Made by a program: the position numbers and the translations under genes
Notes under the pieces: generated by a model
Database searches by the model: none
What the model saw: the letters and a program-made list of their open reading frames with translations, nothing else
What the model was told of the DNA's origin: nothing
Part shown: positions 1 through 9,100 of the stretch, piece by piece
How positions within the stretch are numbered: position 1 is the first letter of the stretch
Layout of the letters: every line of letters starts with the position of its first letter
From: Agarivorans litoreus
GTDB taxonomy: Bacteria; Pseudomonadota; Gammaproteobacteria; Enterobacterales; Celerinatantimonadaceae
Assembly (NCBI RefSeq): GCF_019649015.1
Contig: NZ_BLPI01000001.1
Span: 248,001 to 312,000, forward strand
Direction of reading: 5' to 3'
DNA length: 64,000 nucleotides

Positions 1-573
1 CAGGCACAAATTAAAGAAACCAAACGATTAAAAAAGATATTAATGCCAGCGCTTGTTGGGATACTTGCTGTAGTGGTGGTAGTTCTAGCCAATGGCTGGT
101 ATCAGTCTAACCAGCAATTAAACAAAGTAAGCAAACGGCTGACTACAACCATTAATAACAGCAATAAACCTGTAAAACCCACAATGCCTGCGCTAAACCA
201 AGAAAATTTAGCCAAAACATGGGAGCTAAAACATAAACTACGTTTAAGCAGTGCTCGCCAACAATACCTTGAGTCAGATTTGGATATGAGTTTGTCGCTT
301 ATTCGTGCCTTGCTCAATCAGCATTCCGCCAAAGCGCTCAACCAAGTACAGCAGCAGTTTTTGTTACAGCAGCATATACAAATACCCCCCGTAATTGATA
401 ACAAAGCGGTCATTGATGAAAGTGCAACTTATAAAAGTTCTAACGCAGAAAAATCGACTAAAGCTCAACAAACGGAAGTGCAACAAATAGAAGAGATCAA
501 TTTAGACGGGGAACCGAGAGCAGTGCTTTTAGATAGTCTCGATGTTAGCGCTGCAAACGCAACAACTAATTAG
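1..573 (+). CDS. hypothetical membrane-anchored protein (5' end outside window)
   Basis: The reading frame is open from the first base of the window, so this is the C-terminal 190 residues of a longer protein. An ATG at 43 exists, but the codons before it read in frame as a basic, charged stretch (QAQIKETKRLKK) that would sit just before a membrane helix. What can be seen is one transmembrane segment (ALVGILAVVVVVLANGW), then a Gln/Asn-rich helical region that may be coiled coil, then a low-complexity acidic tail. A single-span protein with a large extracytoplasmic part is likely. There is weak resemblance to HemX-like proteins (a helix, then Leu-rich repeats with ESDLDMSLSLIRALL), but the context does not support hemX and I do not assign a function. 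Its 3' end overlaps the convergent small gene at 566-742 by 8 bp. Confidence 0.6.
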   Translation, partial: QAQIKETKRLKKILMPALVGILAVVVVVLANGWYQSNQQLNKVSKRLTTTINNSNKPVKPTMPALNQENLAKTWELKHKLRLSSARQQYLESDLDMSLSLIRALLNQHSAKALNQVQQQFLLQQHIQIPPVIDNKAVIDESATYKSSNAEKSTKAQQTEVQQIEEINLDGEPRAVLLDSLDVSAANATTN

Positions 574-742
574 ATAAGAAAGCCTTTAACTCACGTTTTG
601 CCTGTTCGTTTTGTTCTTTAATAGCGGCAATTTGGTCTAGCAGGCGAGTCTTTTTATCACCACAAGGTAGCTTGGCACACAGCTCATCTAAGCGTGCTAA
701 AGGGTCTAATAGTTTGTCGAAATGCTGGTTAATTTGTTCCAT
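566..742 (-). CDS. small hypothetical helical protein (58 aa)
   Basis: This is a 58-residue protein starting MEQINQHFDKLL and ending in a Lys/Arg-rich helix. It has two Cys (CAKLPCG) and a strongly heptad-like Leu/Ile pattern, so a short coiled coil is plausible. I chose the ATG at 742 over the upstream one at 769 because a GGGATAG sequence stands about 8 bases before it, while the upstream ATG has no ribosome binding site. It converges with the preceding gene (8-bp overlap of 3' ends) and is divergent from miaE. I do not recognise the family. Coding status rests on composition and the ribosome binding site only. Confidence 0.5.
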   Translation of the reverse strand: MEQINQHFDKLLDPLARLDELCAKLPCGDKKTRLLDQIAAIKEQNEQAKRELKAFLSN

Positions 743-852
743 TTTCACTATCCCAGTTAAAACCGCCATTAAGTGTACTGATCAAGTACTTGAAAACAAG
801 ACTCCAAATGGGTGAAACTTCATTAACTTGAAGTAAATACACTAATTATCCA

Positions 853-1791
853 ATGCCTTACTCTGCGCTGCTCGAACCAATTAACAATTTTTTATACTGC
901 TCTACACCTAAGCAATGGCTGGCTATGGCTAAAGAGCCGATAAACTTAAAGGTTTTATTGATCGATCATGCAAATGCAGAGTGGAAAGCGGCCGCCACCG
1001 CAAGCAAACTGATGCTTAAGTATGCCGGTGCTAATCAGCCATTGATTCAACAAGAAATAAAAGCATTGCTAGCTCCCTATGAGTTCATTATTTTTCGGGC
1101 GGGTCGCTGGTCTGTTCAGGTTTTTATTGATTGGTTTTTTCCCTTAGGTTTAGACAAAGCCAATAACGAGCAACTAAAAGCAGCCCTTACAACCTTGGCT
1201 TTAATGCAGCGATGCAAGTTTGACCAACAGCTATTGTCACAGCTGCATGAACTAGTAGGCAGTCCTAGCCATCACTGTACACACAGAGCATCAACATTAA
1301 GTGCTAAAGCAGAAACGAGATCAGAGGGGCAACTATCAGACTTTCAAATAGCATTAATTGAAAAAATGCGGCTGCTAATTAAAGAGGAACTACATCACTT
1401 TGAACAGGTTTTCTCTATCATGCGTCAGTTTAACATTCACTACCAAAACCTCCCTGCAGGTAGCTATGCCAAGGGCCTAATGTCGCAAGTTCGTCACTAT
1501 GAACCACAAGCCCTAGCCGACAAACTTATTGTTGGTGCTTATATCGAAGCACGCTCCTGTGAGCGTTTCGCTATGCTAGCGCCACTTTTACCCGAGGCCA
1601 TCGGTCAGTTCTATATATCATTATTGCGTTCAGAAGCCCGCCACTATCAAGACTATTTGAGCTTGGCCAATATGGTCATCGATGAACAAGAGCTCCAACA
1701 AAGAGTCAAAAAAATTGGCCAGCAAGAAGCACAGCTAATTTATCAGCAAGATAAGATGTTTCGTTTTCACAGTGGAATACCCTTGAGCTAG
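853..1791 (+). CDS. miaE: tRNA-(ms2io6A37) hydroxylase MiaE
   Basis: MiaE is a non-haem di-iron monooxygenase that hydroxylates the isopentenyl side chain of 2-methylthio-N6-isopentenyl-adenosine at position 37 of tRNAs reading UNN codons. The protein has a ferritin-like helical bundle. Visible ligand motifs are LIDHANAEWKAA (residues 36-47), EELHHFE (178-184, the ExxH pair), IEARSCERF (E232) and SEARHYQDY (E261, H264). The spacing between the two ExxH motifs is as expected for MiaE. At 312 residues it is at the long end of the family, with extra sequence around residues 50-160. It stands alone between small genes, and miaE is commonly monocistronic. Motif match is strong; substrate is from family knowledge. 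Confidence 0.92.
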   Translation: MPYSALLEPINNFLYCSTPKQWLAMAKEPINLKVLLIDHANAEWKAAATASKLMLKYAGANQPLIQQEIKALLAPYEFIIFRAGRWSVQVFIDWFFPLGLDKANNEQLKAALTTLALMQRCKFDQQLLSQLHELVGSPSHHCTHRASTLSAKAETRSEGQLSDFQIALIEKMRLLIKEELHHFEQVFSIMRQFNIHYQNLPAGSYAKGLMSQVRHYEPQALADKLIVGAYIEARSCERFAMLAPLLPEAIGQFYISLLRSEARHYQDYLSLANMVIDEQELQQRVKKIGQQEAQLIYQQDKMFRFHSGIPLS

Positions 1792-1876
1792 TATAATTAA
1801 TCTAGAGTCAATTGATCACCCAAGCTGTAAACCACGTATTTACTAGCGACGTCAATCAAATTGGATAAGGTGACTT

Positions 1877-2449
1877 ATGCGCTTACCCTTGTTTCCATTA
1901 GAGCTTTTTGTTTTGCCTGGAGGCCTAAATAAACTACGCATTTTTGAACCGCGTTATTTACGCTTGGTCTCTATAGCCAGCGAAGAAGCCAAAGGTTTTG
2001 TATTATGCCAACCTCTAGCAGAAGGCCAAACAGACTTTAAAATAGGCGTTCATTGCCAAATTGAAGATTTTGAGCAGCTAGATGACGGCATGCTAGGCAT
2101 CACTATTCGCGGCATTAAGCGCGTAGACTTAAGCGATGTTAGCCAAGCCGACGATAAGCTTTATAGCGCTTTTGCTCAAGCTAAACCCAATTGGCAACTT
2201 GAAAAGCCTCCCGCAGTTGAAGATGACTTAAGTGAAAAACTACAACAGGTACTAACGCAGCATGAGCTCTACGAGCAACATCCAGATTTTTTCGCTTATG
2301 ATGATGAATATTGGGTAGTCTCACGTTGGTTGGAGCTATTACCTTTCTCCAGTAAAGCAAAAAACCAAATTCTTTTTGAAGATGATTTCTCAACCTTAGA
2401 TAACCTGGTCCATCAATTAGTATCAGAAATAACAATAGGCCATAGGTAG
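1877..2449 (+). CDS. Lon N-terminal-domain (substrate-binding domain) protein
   Basis: This 190-residue protein consists of a stand-alone Lon substrate-binding domain. It opens with LPLFPLELFVLPGGLNKLRIFEPRYLRLV, the typical LON domain start, followed by the conserved region with FVLC...G..C.I and ITIRGIKRV. No AAA+ or protease domain follows, so it is not Lon itself. Such single-domain proteins are widespread in gammaproteobacteria and their role is not firmly established; an adaptor or peptide-binding role is an inference. The start is supported by an AAGGTGA sequence a few bases upstream. It follows miaE by 85 bp in the same direction and may share its transcript. Confidence 0.85.
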   Translation: MRLPLFPLELFVLPGGLNKLRIFEPRYLRLVSIASEEAKGFVLCQPLAEGQTDFKIGVHCQIEDFEQLDDGMLGITIRGIKRVDLSDVSQADDKLYSAFAQAKPNWQLEKPPAVEDDLSEKLQQVLTQHELYEQHPDFFAYDDEYWVVSRWLELLPFSSKAKNQILFEDDFSTLDNLVHQLVSEITIGHR

Positions 2450-2745
2450 CTGAAATTAAAAGTGATTGTAAGTTAATCGCTTAGCCTTAAGGTACCTATA
2501 ACAATCAGCATTAAAAACTTATATTTAACTCAAAAATGTCATATTTATCGTAATTTGCGAACTTTTACACAGTCTTGTAATCAAAAGTGCTTTAATATGA
2601 TTAGGTCATGGATGATGAGAAGAAGTAATGGCTTCGCATTGGACATAGAATCCAATATGCTATTGCCCTAATAACCTCGGAACGATAAATATCTAGTAGT
2701 TAGACAGTAAGAGATCTGCGACCCTTTCTGTCTTAAAGGTGATTC
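2450..2745. other. intergenic region, short hairpin only
   Basis: There is no supported gene here. Around 2634-2660 there is an imperfect hairpin (CATTGGA ... TCCAATATG) preceded by an AT-rich stretch. No oligo-U tract follows it, so I do not call a terminator. The last 45 bases carry the leader of the small gene starting at 2746. Confidence 0.4.
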
Positions 2746-2973
2746 ATGAGATATAAAGCAAAAATAAGCGCAGCAATTACACAAGCACTACCGCTAGTCC
2801 AATCTGCCACCGCCGATGAAGCCGTACTTTGGAACATCGAAAAAGAGCGTGACATGCTCTGCATGGAGTTCACTTCAAATATGAGCTTCGAAAGTTTAGA
2901 GGCTGGATTTAAACAAGCCGCAGAGAAACTAGGCATTACCTGCCCTATTAGTATCTTAAAACTGCGTCGCTAG
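2746..2973 (+). CDS. small hypothetical protein (75 aa)
   Basis: This is a 75-residue protein starting MRYKAKISAAITQALPLV, preceded by AAAGGTGATTC as ribosome binding site. It has an alpha/beta look: helix, then a beta-like stretch (MLCMEFTSN), then a helix with KQAAEKLG and a C-terminal strand ISILKLRR. Two Cys are present, but no metal motif. No signal peptide or membrane segment is seen. I do not recognise the family. It sits in a run of small same-strand genes before the convergent terminator at 3353-3384. Confidence 0.6.
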   Translation: MRYKAKISAAITQALPLVQSATADEAVLWNIEKERDMLCMEFTSNMSFESLEAGFKQAAEKLGITCPISILKLRR

Positions 2974-3087
2974 TTTATAAGACAGTGGGGGCGGATCTCC
3001 TCCCCCAACTCTTTCCATTAATTTTTAGTCTTAGTCATCTTCTCGTTAGTTTGTTGCGTATCTAATATACAAACTAAGGAGGCTGAT

Positions 3088-3333
3088 ATGGATTTGATTA
3101 TTAATTCTCATGAAGGTGACATCTACCTAGTTAACGAGCAACAACATAGTTCTCAACGGATACTCTGCGATAGCAATCATCACCCTCTCAGGTTCTCCAG
3201 CATTTCTAGCATTAAACAACACTACCAAGACCAAGCCATCGATAATGTTTGGCTAGTTCAGCACTCGGCCTACGATGAAATGTGCGGCTTACAAAACACC
3301 AACCAGCCAATGAAAATGCAATTAAGATGGTAG
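3088..3333 (+). CDS. DUF6482-like small protein (81 aa)
   Basis: An 81-residue protein with the layout of the small DUF6482-type proteins of gammaproteobacteria: an N-terminal strand pair with GDIYLV, a central PLRFSSISSIKQH, and a C-terminal LVQHSAYDEMCGL. The match to a YDEM(I/C)G-type ending is the basis for the call. The function of that family is unknown. Translation is well supported by AAGGAGG seven bases upstream of the ATG. The gene ends in front of a strong bidirectional terminator shared with msrA. Confidence 0.65.
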   Translation: MDLIINSHEGDIYLVNEQQHSSQRILCDSNHHPLRFSSISSIKQHYQDQAIDNVWLVQHSAYDEMCGLQNTNQPMKMQLRW

Positions 3334-3352
3334 CTAGCGATTATCAACAGAG

Positions 3353-3384
3353 TAAAAAAAAGCAGCCATTAGGCTGCTTTTTAC
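3353..3384. terminator. bidirectional Rho-independent terminator
   Basis: An A-tract, then the 7-bp stem AGCAGCC / GGCTGCT with a 4-base loop, then a T-tract. It can stop transcription of the small gene ending at 3333 (plus) and of msrA ending at 3385 (minus). Confidence 0.88.
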
Positions 3385-4023
3385 TTAGTCTTGAAGCCAA
3401 GGCGGTAAACATACCCCTAAGCCACCTAAACCACAGTATCCATTGGGATTCTTGTGTAGATACTGCTGATGGTAAAGCTCTGCATAATAGAAGGTATCAA
3501 AACTAACTATCTCAGTGCTAATAGCATGAGCTAAGCCTTCACCTTGCAGGGCTTTTTGATAAGCCTGCTGAGCTTGCTTAGCTAACTCTAGCTGTTTACT
3601 GCTGGTGGCAAATATCATCGAGCGATACTGAGTTCCAATATCCCCACCTTGGCGCATGCCCTGAGTAGGATCGTGCTGTTCGAAAAAGCAGGTCAATAAC
3701 TGTTGATAGCTAATCACACTTGGGTCGTAAATGACTTTAACAACCTCAGTATGCCCAGTTAAGCCAGTGCACACTTCATCGTAATTTGGGTTAGGTGTAA
3801 AACCACCGGCATAACCTACTGCCGTTGTAAATACACCTTGTTGTTGCCAAAACAGTCGCTCAGCGCCCCAGAAACAACCTAATCCAAAGTAGGCAGTTTC
3901 CTGATCAGCGCTAGCTTGCTCTAAGTAATTGCTACCGTTTACTGCATGAATTCCGTCTAACTCAATTGCTTCCAAGCGCCCTGGTAAGGCATCAGCTTGG
4001 CTAACCAAAGTCGTTTTGCTCAT
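3385..4023 (-). CDS. msrA: peptide methionine-(S)-S-oxide reductase MsrA
   Basis: MsrA reduces the S-epimer of methionine sulfoxide in proteins and free methionine, using thioredoxin. The catalytic motif GCFWG lies at residues 49-53 with nucleophile C50. It is followed by family blocks [23 protein letters not shown] and [11 protein letters not shown]. The C-terminal [15 protein letters not shown] segment carries the resolving cysteines. At 212 residues it matches the long E. coli-type MsrA, including the N-terminal extension. It lies downstream of glnS on the same strand with a 44-bp gap and ends at the shared terminator. Confidence 0.96.
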   Translation of the reverse strand: MSKTTLVSQADALPGRLEAIELDGIHAVNGSNYLEQASADQETAYFGLGCFWGAERLFWQQQGVFTTAVGYAGGFTPNPNYDEVCTGLTGHTEVVKVIYDPSVISYQQLLTCFFEQHDPTQGMRQGGDIGTQYRSMIFATSSKQLELAKQAQQAYQKALQGEGLAHAISTEIVSFDTFYYAELYHQQYLHKNPNGYCGLGGLGVCLPPWLQD

Positions 4024-4067
4024 CGATACAACTCCATCTCTATTGGCAAACGTTTAATTAATGGCAC

Positions 4068-5732
4068 CTAGCCACCAATTTTAGCCCAAGTATCACGCAA
4101 ACCTACGGTACGGTTAAACACTAAAGCTTCCGGGCTTGAATCTACGCTGTCGGCACAAAAATAACCTTGGCGTTCAAACTGGTAAGCATGTTCGGCTTCT
4201 GCGTTAACTAAGCTTGGTTCAACAAAGCCTTGTTTAACTACCAATGACTCAGGGTTAAGCACGGCGGTGAAATCTTCTTCAGCAGCTGGGTTAGCAACGG
4301 TAAACAAACGGTCGTACAAACGGATTTCCGCAGGCTTGGCATGTTCAGCAGACACCCAATGTATAACGCCTTTTGGTTTACGTCCATCTTCAGGGTTTTT
4401 ACCTAAGGTGGTATCGTCATAAGTACAATAAACGGTAGTAACATTACCGTTTTCGTCTTTATCACAGCGCTCGGCTTTAATCATGTAAGCATTACGTAAA
4501 CGTACTTCTTTGCCGATTACTAAGCGCTTGAACTTCTTGTTAGCTTCTTCACGGAAGTCTTCAGCTTCAATGTACAGTTCACGACTAAACGGCACTATTC
4601 GCTCGCCCATATCTTCGCTAGGGTGATTAGGCGCAGATAGCTGTTCTACCTTATCTTCAGGGTAATTTTCGATTATTACTTTAATTGGATCTAACACTGC
4701 CATTGCACGAGGTGCATTAGCATTTAAATCGTCACGTATACACGCTTCCAACATTGGCATTTCTACCATGTTTTCCATTTTGGTCACGCCAATGCGCTTA
4801 CAAAACTCAACGATCGAAGCAGCGGTATAACCCCGACGACGTAAACCAGCGATAGTTAACATGCGTGGATCGTTCCAACCGTTTACATGGCCATCGCTAA
4901 CTAAAGTATTTAGCTTACGTTTAGACATTACCGTGTATTCGAGGTTTAAGCGTGAAAACTCGTACTGATGCGGTACTGTCTCAATGGTAATATTCTCCAG
5001 TACCCAATCGTATAAACGACGGTTATCTTGGAATTCTAAAGTACATAAAGAGTGAGTAATGCCCTCAATCGCATCCGAGATACAATGGGTAAAATCGTAC
5101 ATTGGGTAAATGCACCATTTATCCCCAGTTTGGTGGTGGTGGGCAAAACGAATCCGATAAATCACCGGGTCACGCATACACATGAACGAAGAGCTCATGT
5201 CGATTTTGGCACGTAACGAACACTCGCCTTCTTTAAACTCACCCGCGCGCATTTTTCTAAACAAGGCCAAGTTTTCTTCAACAGGAGTATCACGGTAAGG
5301 GCTGTTTTTGCCAGGTTGACTTAAGGTGCCACGGTACTCACGCGCTTCGTCGGCATTTAAGAAACAAACAAAGGCTAAACCTTTTTGAATCAACTCTTCA
5401 GCATAAGCGTATAACTGATCAAAATAGTTTGATGAGTAACATACCTCACCATCCCAATCAAAACCAAGCCACTTAACATCTTGCTGAATTGAGTTAACGT
5501 AGTCGATATCTTCTTTTTCGGGATTGGTATCATCGAAGCGCAAGTTACATGCGCCCTGGTAGTCTTGAGCAATACCAAAATTCAAACAAATCGACTTAGC
5601 ATGGCCGATGTGTAAATAACCATTTGGCTCCGGTGGGAAACGTGTATGCACTGTGTCATGCTTTCCGGATTTAAGATCTTCATCAATGATGTGACGAATG
5701 AAATTGCTAGGGCGATTTTCCGCCTCACTCAT
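4068..5732 (-). CDS. glnS: glutaminyl-tRNA synthetase
   Basis: GlnS charges tRNA-Gln with glutamine (class I synthetase, cytoplasmic). The class I signature [15 protein letters not shown] is near residue 32 and the KMSKS-loop variant VMSKRKL near residue 268. The GlnS-type anticodon-binding beta barrels fill the C-terminal half (for example [28 protein letters not shown]). At 554 residues it equals E. coli GlnS in length. The protein has full-length N and C termini. The gene is followed by msrA. Confidence 0.97.
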   Translation of the reverse strand: MSEAENRPSNFIRHIIDEDLKSGKHDTVHTRFPPEPNGYLHIGHAKSICLNFGIAQDYQGACNLRFDDTNPEKEDIDYVNSIQQDVKWLGFDWDGEVCYSSNYFDQLYAYAEELIQKGLAFVCFLNADEAREYRGTLSQPGKNSPYRDTPVEENLALFRKMRAGEFKEGECSLRAKIDMSSSFMCMRDPVIYRIRFAHHHQTGDKWCIYPMYDFTHCISDAIEGITHSLCTLEFQDNRRLYDWVLENITIETVPHQYEFSRLNLEYTVMSKRKLNTLVSDGHVNGWNDPRMLTIAGLRRRGYTAASIVEFCKRIGVTKMENMVEMPMLEACIRDDLNANAPRAMAVLDPIKVIIENYPEDKVEQLSAPNHPSEDMGERIVPFSRELYIEAEDFREEANKKFKRLVIGKEVRLRNAYMIKAERCDKDENGNVTTVYCTYDDTTLGKNPEDGRKPKGVIHWVSAEHAKPAEIRLYDRLFTVANPAAEEDFTAVLNPESLVVKQGFVEPSLVNAEAEHAYQFERQGYFCADSVDSSPEALVFNRTVGLRDTWAKIGG

Positions 5733-6071
5733 ACCAGCCTACCTATAAATAATGAAACGCTAATTAAAGCCGTATAATCCCTGATTCTTAGCCTTAGTAC
5801 AAGCAACCATCGAACAAGCGATGAAAAGATCGCCTTATGCATCTGTTCCGCCTCCCCGCCTTGCCATTAAACAGCTTAGCTTGATTAACTTTTTTAGTTC
5901 TTCTTTTGACTAAACTCAACCAGCGCCTTACTGCAACTTCTACCGATAAGACAGGAATCAAAGTCATTCCCACCCAACTTTCTTAGTTATGGTTTTGTTA
6001 AGGAAATGGCGAATCTGTAGTCATGGTTTATAGTGATTAATGGTTACTGTTGATAATAAAGGAAATATGTC
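5733..6071. other. intergenic region between glnS and a lipoprotein gene
   Basis: A 339-bp divergent intergenic stretch that should carry the glnS promoter (minus) and the promoter of the lipoprotein gene (plus). I see no convincing sigma70 pair, hairpin, repeat or RNA gene. The last 10 bases hold the ribosome binding site (AAAGGAAAT) of the plus-strand gene. Confidence 0.4.
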
Positions 6072-6473
6072 ATGCGTCTACTTAGTGTTGCTTTTAGTAT
6101 CCTGCTATTGGTTGCTTGCTCTAGCCAGCCCACCTGGGATGGTATGTCAGAATCTGAAATTGCGTCTTGGAAAGAAATCGGAGTAAATGTTGAACAAGTA
6201 CAAACTTATGTACGAGCAGGCATGAGCCAACCACAAGTTAAAGAATTTATAGACCAAAACTTTAGTGACCCAAACCAAATTACCGCTTGGGCCCAAGCCT
6301 TCACCGCTGTTGACGCCCGAGGTTGGATAGATTCAGGTTTTGATCTTTCTTCAGCCACTGCATGGGCCGCTAAAAAGTTCACTCACCAAGAAGCGAGTGC
6401 TTGGACATCCGCTGATTTTGATTTAGATGGCGCAGTAGAAAACCGCAACAAGGGCTTAACCCCAGTAAAATAA
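6072..6473 (+). CDS. predicted outer-membrane or periplasmic lipoprotein
   Basis: This 133-residue protein begins with a lipoprotein signal: MRLLSVAFSILLLVAC, with the lipobox LVAC ending at C16. After cleavage comes Ser-Ser-Gln, so sorting to the outer membrane is expected (no Asp at +2). The mature part consists of short Trp-containing helical units (SWKEIG, AWAQAF, GWIDSGF, AWAAKKF, AWTSADF), which suggests tandem repeats of about 20-25 residues built around a conserved Trp. I do not recognise a characterised family. It converges with the FAH-family gene, with only 19 bp between stop codons. Confidence 0.8.
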   Translation: MRLLSVAFSILLLVACSSQPTWDGMSESEIASWKEIGVNVEQVQTYVRAGMSQPQVKEFIDQNFSDPNQITAWAQAFTAVDARGWIDSGFDLSSATAWAAKKFTHQEASAWTSADFDLDGAVENRNKGLTPVK

Positions 6474-6492
6474 CACCATATAACCTAGGTGT

Positions 6493-7302
6493 TTACTCTA
6501 TTTGAGTAGACACCTTGCCTAGGCCTTCGATGCTCACTTCTACTTGGTCGCCACTTTTTAGTGCTTTAGTTCTTCCCGGTGTACCAGTAAAGATCACATC
6601 ATAGGCTTGTAAGCTTACATATTGGCTAATGTAACTAACAATATCCTCTACAGAGTGAATCATGTTGGCAGACGACTCTTGTTGAACGATATCGCCGTTT
6701 AGCTTAGTGGTCACAGTGAACTGGTTTTCAGCTGTAGTTTGAGTTATCCAAGGTGAAATCGGAGCAAAACCATCGGCACCTTTAGCCCGCCACCATTGCA
6801 AATCTCGACCTTGCCAAGAGCGCTCGGTGAGATCATTCCCTACGGTGTAACCAAATATGCAATCTCTAGCATTTTGCTTAGATACCTTTGAACAACTTTG
6901 ACCAATCACAACCACCAGATCTCCCTCAAAATGCACATTTCGCGCATCCTTTGGGAGCTGCAAAGGTCCACCAATACTGAGAGAACTATATGACTTGTAA
7001 AAAATCTCTGGTTTGCTGGCACCTGCTTCTCCAGCATGGCTGCGATAGTTTAAACCCACTGCAAATACTGTGGCCGGTTTTATCGGCATTAAGTACTTGG
7101 CTGATGCCACAGTTGATGTTTGACCATTAACTTGGCCTTTATCTAAAGGTGAAGCATTTAAGTGAAGTAGCTTATCACCATCGCGTTTAACCCAAGTTTT
7201 TACCCCTTGATAGTCAATTAACGCAAACTGGTTAGTTTGCTCAGCAATAGCTGGGCTTGAGAGAAGTAAAAGCGCGAAGCCTGTCAATAATATGTAATTC
7301 AC
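6493..7302 (-). CDS. FAH-family hydrolase with a signal peptide
   Basis: The catalytic domain is of the fumarylacetoacetate hydrolase family: GLNYRSHAGEAG, KPEIFYKSYSS, the metal motif HFEGDLVVVIGQ, GYTVGNDLTERSWQ and RAKGADGFAPISPWI. The E-x-E metal pair is E-G-D here, a conservative change. What is odd is the N-terminus: MNYILLTGFALLLLSSPAIAEQ is a clean Sec signal peptide with an AIA cleavage site, so the enzyme is predicted to be periplasmic, whereas relatives are cytosolic. Usual substrates of the family are beta-diketones and hydroxymuconate-type acids; the true substrate here cannot be read from the sequence. The length, 269, fits a single FAH domain. It is downstream of norR on the same strand, but a functional link is not evident. 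Confidence 0.82.
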   Translation of the reverse strand: MNYILLTGFALLLLSSPAIAEQTNQFALIDYQGVKTWVKRDGDKLLHLNASPLDKGQVNGQTSTVASAKYLMPIKPATVFAVGLNYRSHAGEAGASKPEIFYKSYSSLSIGGPLQLPKDARNVHFEGDLVVVIGQSCSKVSKQNARDCIFGYTVGNDLTERSWQGRDLQWWRAKGADGFAPISPWITQTTAENQFTVTTKLNGDIVQQESSANMIHSVEDIVSYISQYVSLQAYDVIFTGTPGRTKALKSGDQVEVSIEGLGKVSTQIE

Positions 7303-7357
7303 AGTTCTTACTTGATGTATTGTTTCTCAGCAACTACGTGCACCAGCAAACTATAGT

Positions 7358-8932
7358 TTAGTGTTTAACCACTTTGTTGACACTTAAACCCAAACGTTTT
7401 GCCAAGCGGCTTAGATTAGCTCTATCAACCCCTAGCTCTTTAGCCGCTGCCGACCAGCTTCCTTGGTGTTTTTCTAAGCTCGCTGCTACCAAGCTTTTTT
7501 GATAAGCGTCTGTTGCTTGGCGTAAATTAAAGCCGGCAGCAATACTTGTTGGTGCAGTCGATTGATACGAGGAAGCTTTTACAATATCTGCTGATTTAAG
7601 CTCACCGCAATCGGCAACGCTAATTCGTACAATAGCTTTAGCACTTTGGTGAGCTCGCGCTTTTAGCGCTGCGCGGCTAATTAGATGCTCTAATTCCCGA
7701 ACATTGCCAGGCCAATCGTAGGCATTTAGATAAGCCACCAAATCACTTTGTAGTTTTATTTGTGGAATCCCCAATTTGCGTTTAACCAGCTCCACAAAAA
7801 AGCCCGCTAATAATTGAACATCCCCCACTCTCTCTCTTAAAGGTGGAACCAACACAGGGTAGACCGATAAGCGATGATACAAATCGGCGCGAAACCGCCC
7901 TTGCTCAACTTCCTTAGCTAAATCGCGGTTCGTGGCGGCAATCACCCGTACATCTACTTTTTGAATTTTGTCTTGGCCAAGCGCCTGCACCTCTTGGTTT
8001 TGCAATACTCGCAATAGCTTACTTTGGGCAGCCAAAGGCAACTCACCTATTTCGTCGAGAAAAATAGTGCCGCCATCAGCAATGCTAAATTTACCAGCCC
8101 GGTTTTTATCGGCGCCAGTAAAGGCGCCTTTAACATGGCCAAAGAGTTCACTTTCAATCAAATTGTCAGGTAAGGCCGCACAGTTCACATGCACTATTGG
8201 CGCTTTGTAACGAGACGATTGAAGGTGCAAAGACCGCGCAACTAGCTCCTTACCTACACCGGTTTCCCCTTGGATCAATATAGTAAAATCAGATGGTGCC
8301 ACCAAGGCAATTTCTTGTTTGAGGCGTTTCATCACTGAGCTTTCACCTACAATTTCATCACTGTTGTGGTGCCAAGCTGCTTGATTTAGCTCTTCCAATA
8401 CTTGTTGCGAATGATGAGCTTGCTGTTCCAGTAGGTCTAAGGTTAAGCCTGTATTAAGGCTAGCTGCGGCCATGGCGGAGATTACTTCAAGTGTTCTATT
8501 GGGAATGTCATCAAACACTTCAGGCGTAAAGCTATCTAAGGTAAGCACGCCAATTAAGCTTTGATCAAAATACAAGGGTAAACCCATACAGGCATGAACA
8601 GGCAAATCACCTTCTCGGTCGATCAACAAGCCATCATAGGGATCGGGTAACTCACAGGTAGCCGGAAAACGCACCGGCATGCTGGAAGCACAAATTTGTT
8701 GAAAGCGCGGATGTTCCGACAGGTAAAAGCGCCTACCTAGAGTATCTCGGCTAAGCCCTTGCAGCGTAAGAGGAGTAAGTTGCTCACCTCTTACTGCAAG
8801 CAAAGCCACTGCATCACAAGCAATGGTTTTTCGTACTGTATCTAGTAACCGGTCGAAGCGATCTTTACTACTAAGATTTTGCGCTAAGTCTAAAGCTAAC
8901 TCGATTAAGGCTTTTGAAGATATATCTGACAT
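7358..8932 (-). CDS. norR: nitric oxide-responsive sigma54 activator NorR
   Basis: NorR senses nitric oxide through a mononuclear iron centre in its N-terminal GAF domain and activates sigma54 promoters of NO-detoxification genes. Domains seen: GAF at about residues 20-160, with the NorR-typical blocks LGRRFYLSEHPRF, ELPDPYDG and HACMGLPL that hold candidate iron ligands (Asp, Cys); AAA+ at about 190-420, with Walker A GETGVGKE and the sigma54-contact loop GAFTGA; and a Fis-type helix-turn-helix at the C-terminus (GSWSAAAKELGVDRANLSRLAKRLG). Length 524 compares with about 504 in E. coli. It is divergent from a small membrane protein gene and nnrS, with two NorR operators in between. A NO reductase (norVW) or Hmp gene is not adjacent. 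Confidence 0.94.
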   Translation of the reverse strand: MSDISSKALIELALDLAQNLSSKDRFDRLLDTVRKTIACDAVALLAVRGEQLTPLTLQGLSRDTLGRRFYLSEHPRFQQICASSMPVRFPATCELPDPYDGLLIDREGDLPVHACMGLPLYFDQSLIGVLTLDSFTPEVFDDIPNRTLEVISAMAAASLNTGLTLDLLEQQAHHSQQVLEELNQAAWHHNSDEIVGESSVMKRLKQEIALVAPSDFTILIQGETGVGKELVARSLHLQSSRYKAPIVHVNCAALPDNLIESELFGHVKGAFTGADKNRAGKFSIADGGTIFLDEIGELPLAAQSKLLRVLQNQEVQALGQDKIQKVDVRVIAATNRDLAKEVEQGRFRADLYHRLSVYPVLVPPLRERVGDVQLLAGFFVELVKRKLGIPQIKLQSDLVAYLNAYDWPGNVRELEHLISRAALKARAHQSAKAIVRISVADCGELKSADIVKASSYQSTAPTSIAAGFNLRQATDAYQKSLVAASLEKHQGSWSAAAKELGVDRANLSRLAKRLGLSVNKVVKH

Positions 8933-8959
8933 TACAACTCCTCATTTATACCCATAGTA

Positions 8960-8970
8960 GTCAAAATGAC
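8960..8970. promoter_or_regulatory. NorR operator 1
   Basis: Perfect dyad GTCA-AAA-TGAC, matching the known NorR core GT-N7-AC (GTCA-N3-TGAC). It lies 28 bp upstream of norR and 80 bp before the -24 element of the divergent sigma54 promoter. Confidence 0.8.
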
Positions 8971-8985
8971 TAATAATATCCACGA

Positions 8986-8996
8986 GTCAATATGAC
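8986..8996. promoter_or_regulatory. NorR operator 2
   Basis: A second perfect dyad, GTCA-ATA-TGAC, 26 bp centre to centre from operator 1. E. coli norV has three such enhancer sites; I see only two here, with no third copy close by. Confidence 0.8.
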
Positions 8997-9047
8997 ACAA
9001 ACAACTCAAGAGTAACCGAATTTACAGGTCTTAGCGGCTTTAAATAG

Positions 9048-9066
9048 TTGGTATGAAGATTGCGAA
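9048..9066 (+). promoter_or_regulatory. sigma54 (-24/-12) promoter for the nnrS unit
   Basis: TTGG-TATGAAGAT-TTGC places GG at 9050-9051 and GC at 9062-9063 with exactly 10 bases between, the hallmark of sigma54 promoters. It lies 54 bp downstream of NorR operator 2 and points towards the small membrane gene and nnrS. Transcription should start near 9075, only about 25 bp before the MITE-like element. Confidence 0.75.
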
Positions 9067-9100
9067 GTACTTATGTGAGCGAGAAATGAATATCAAATAG

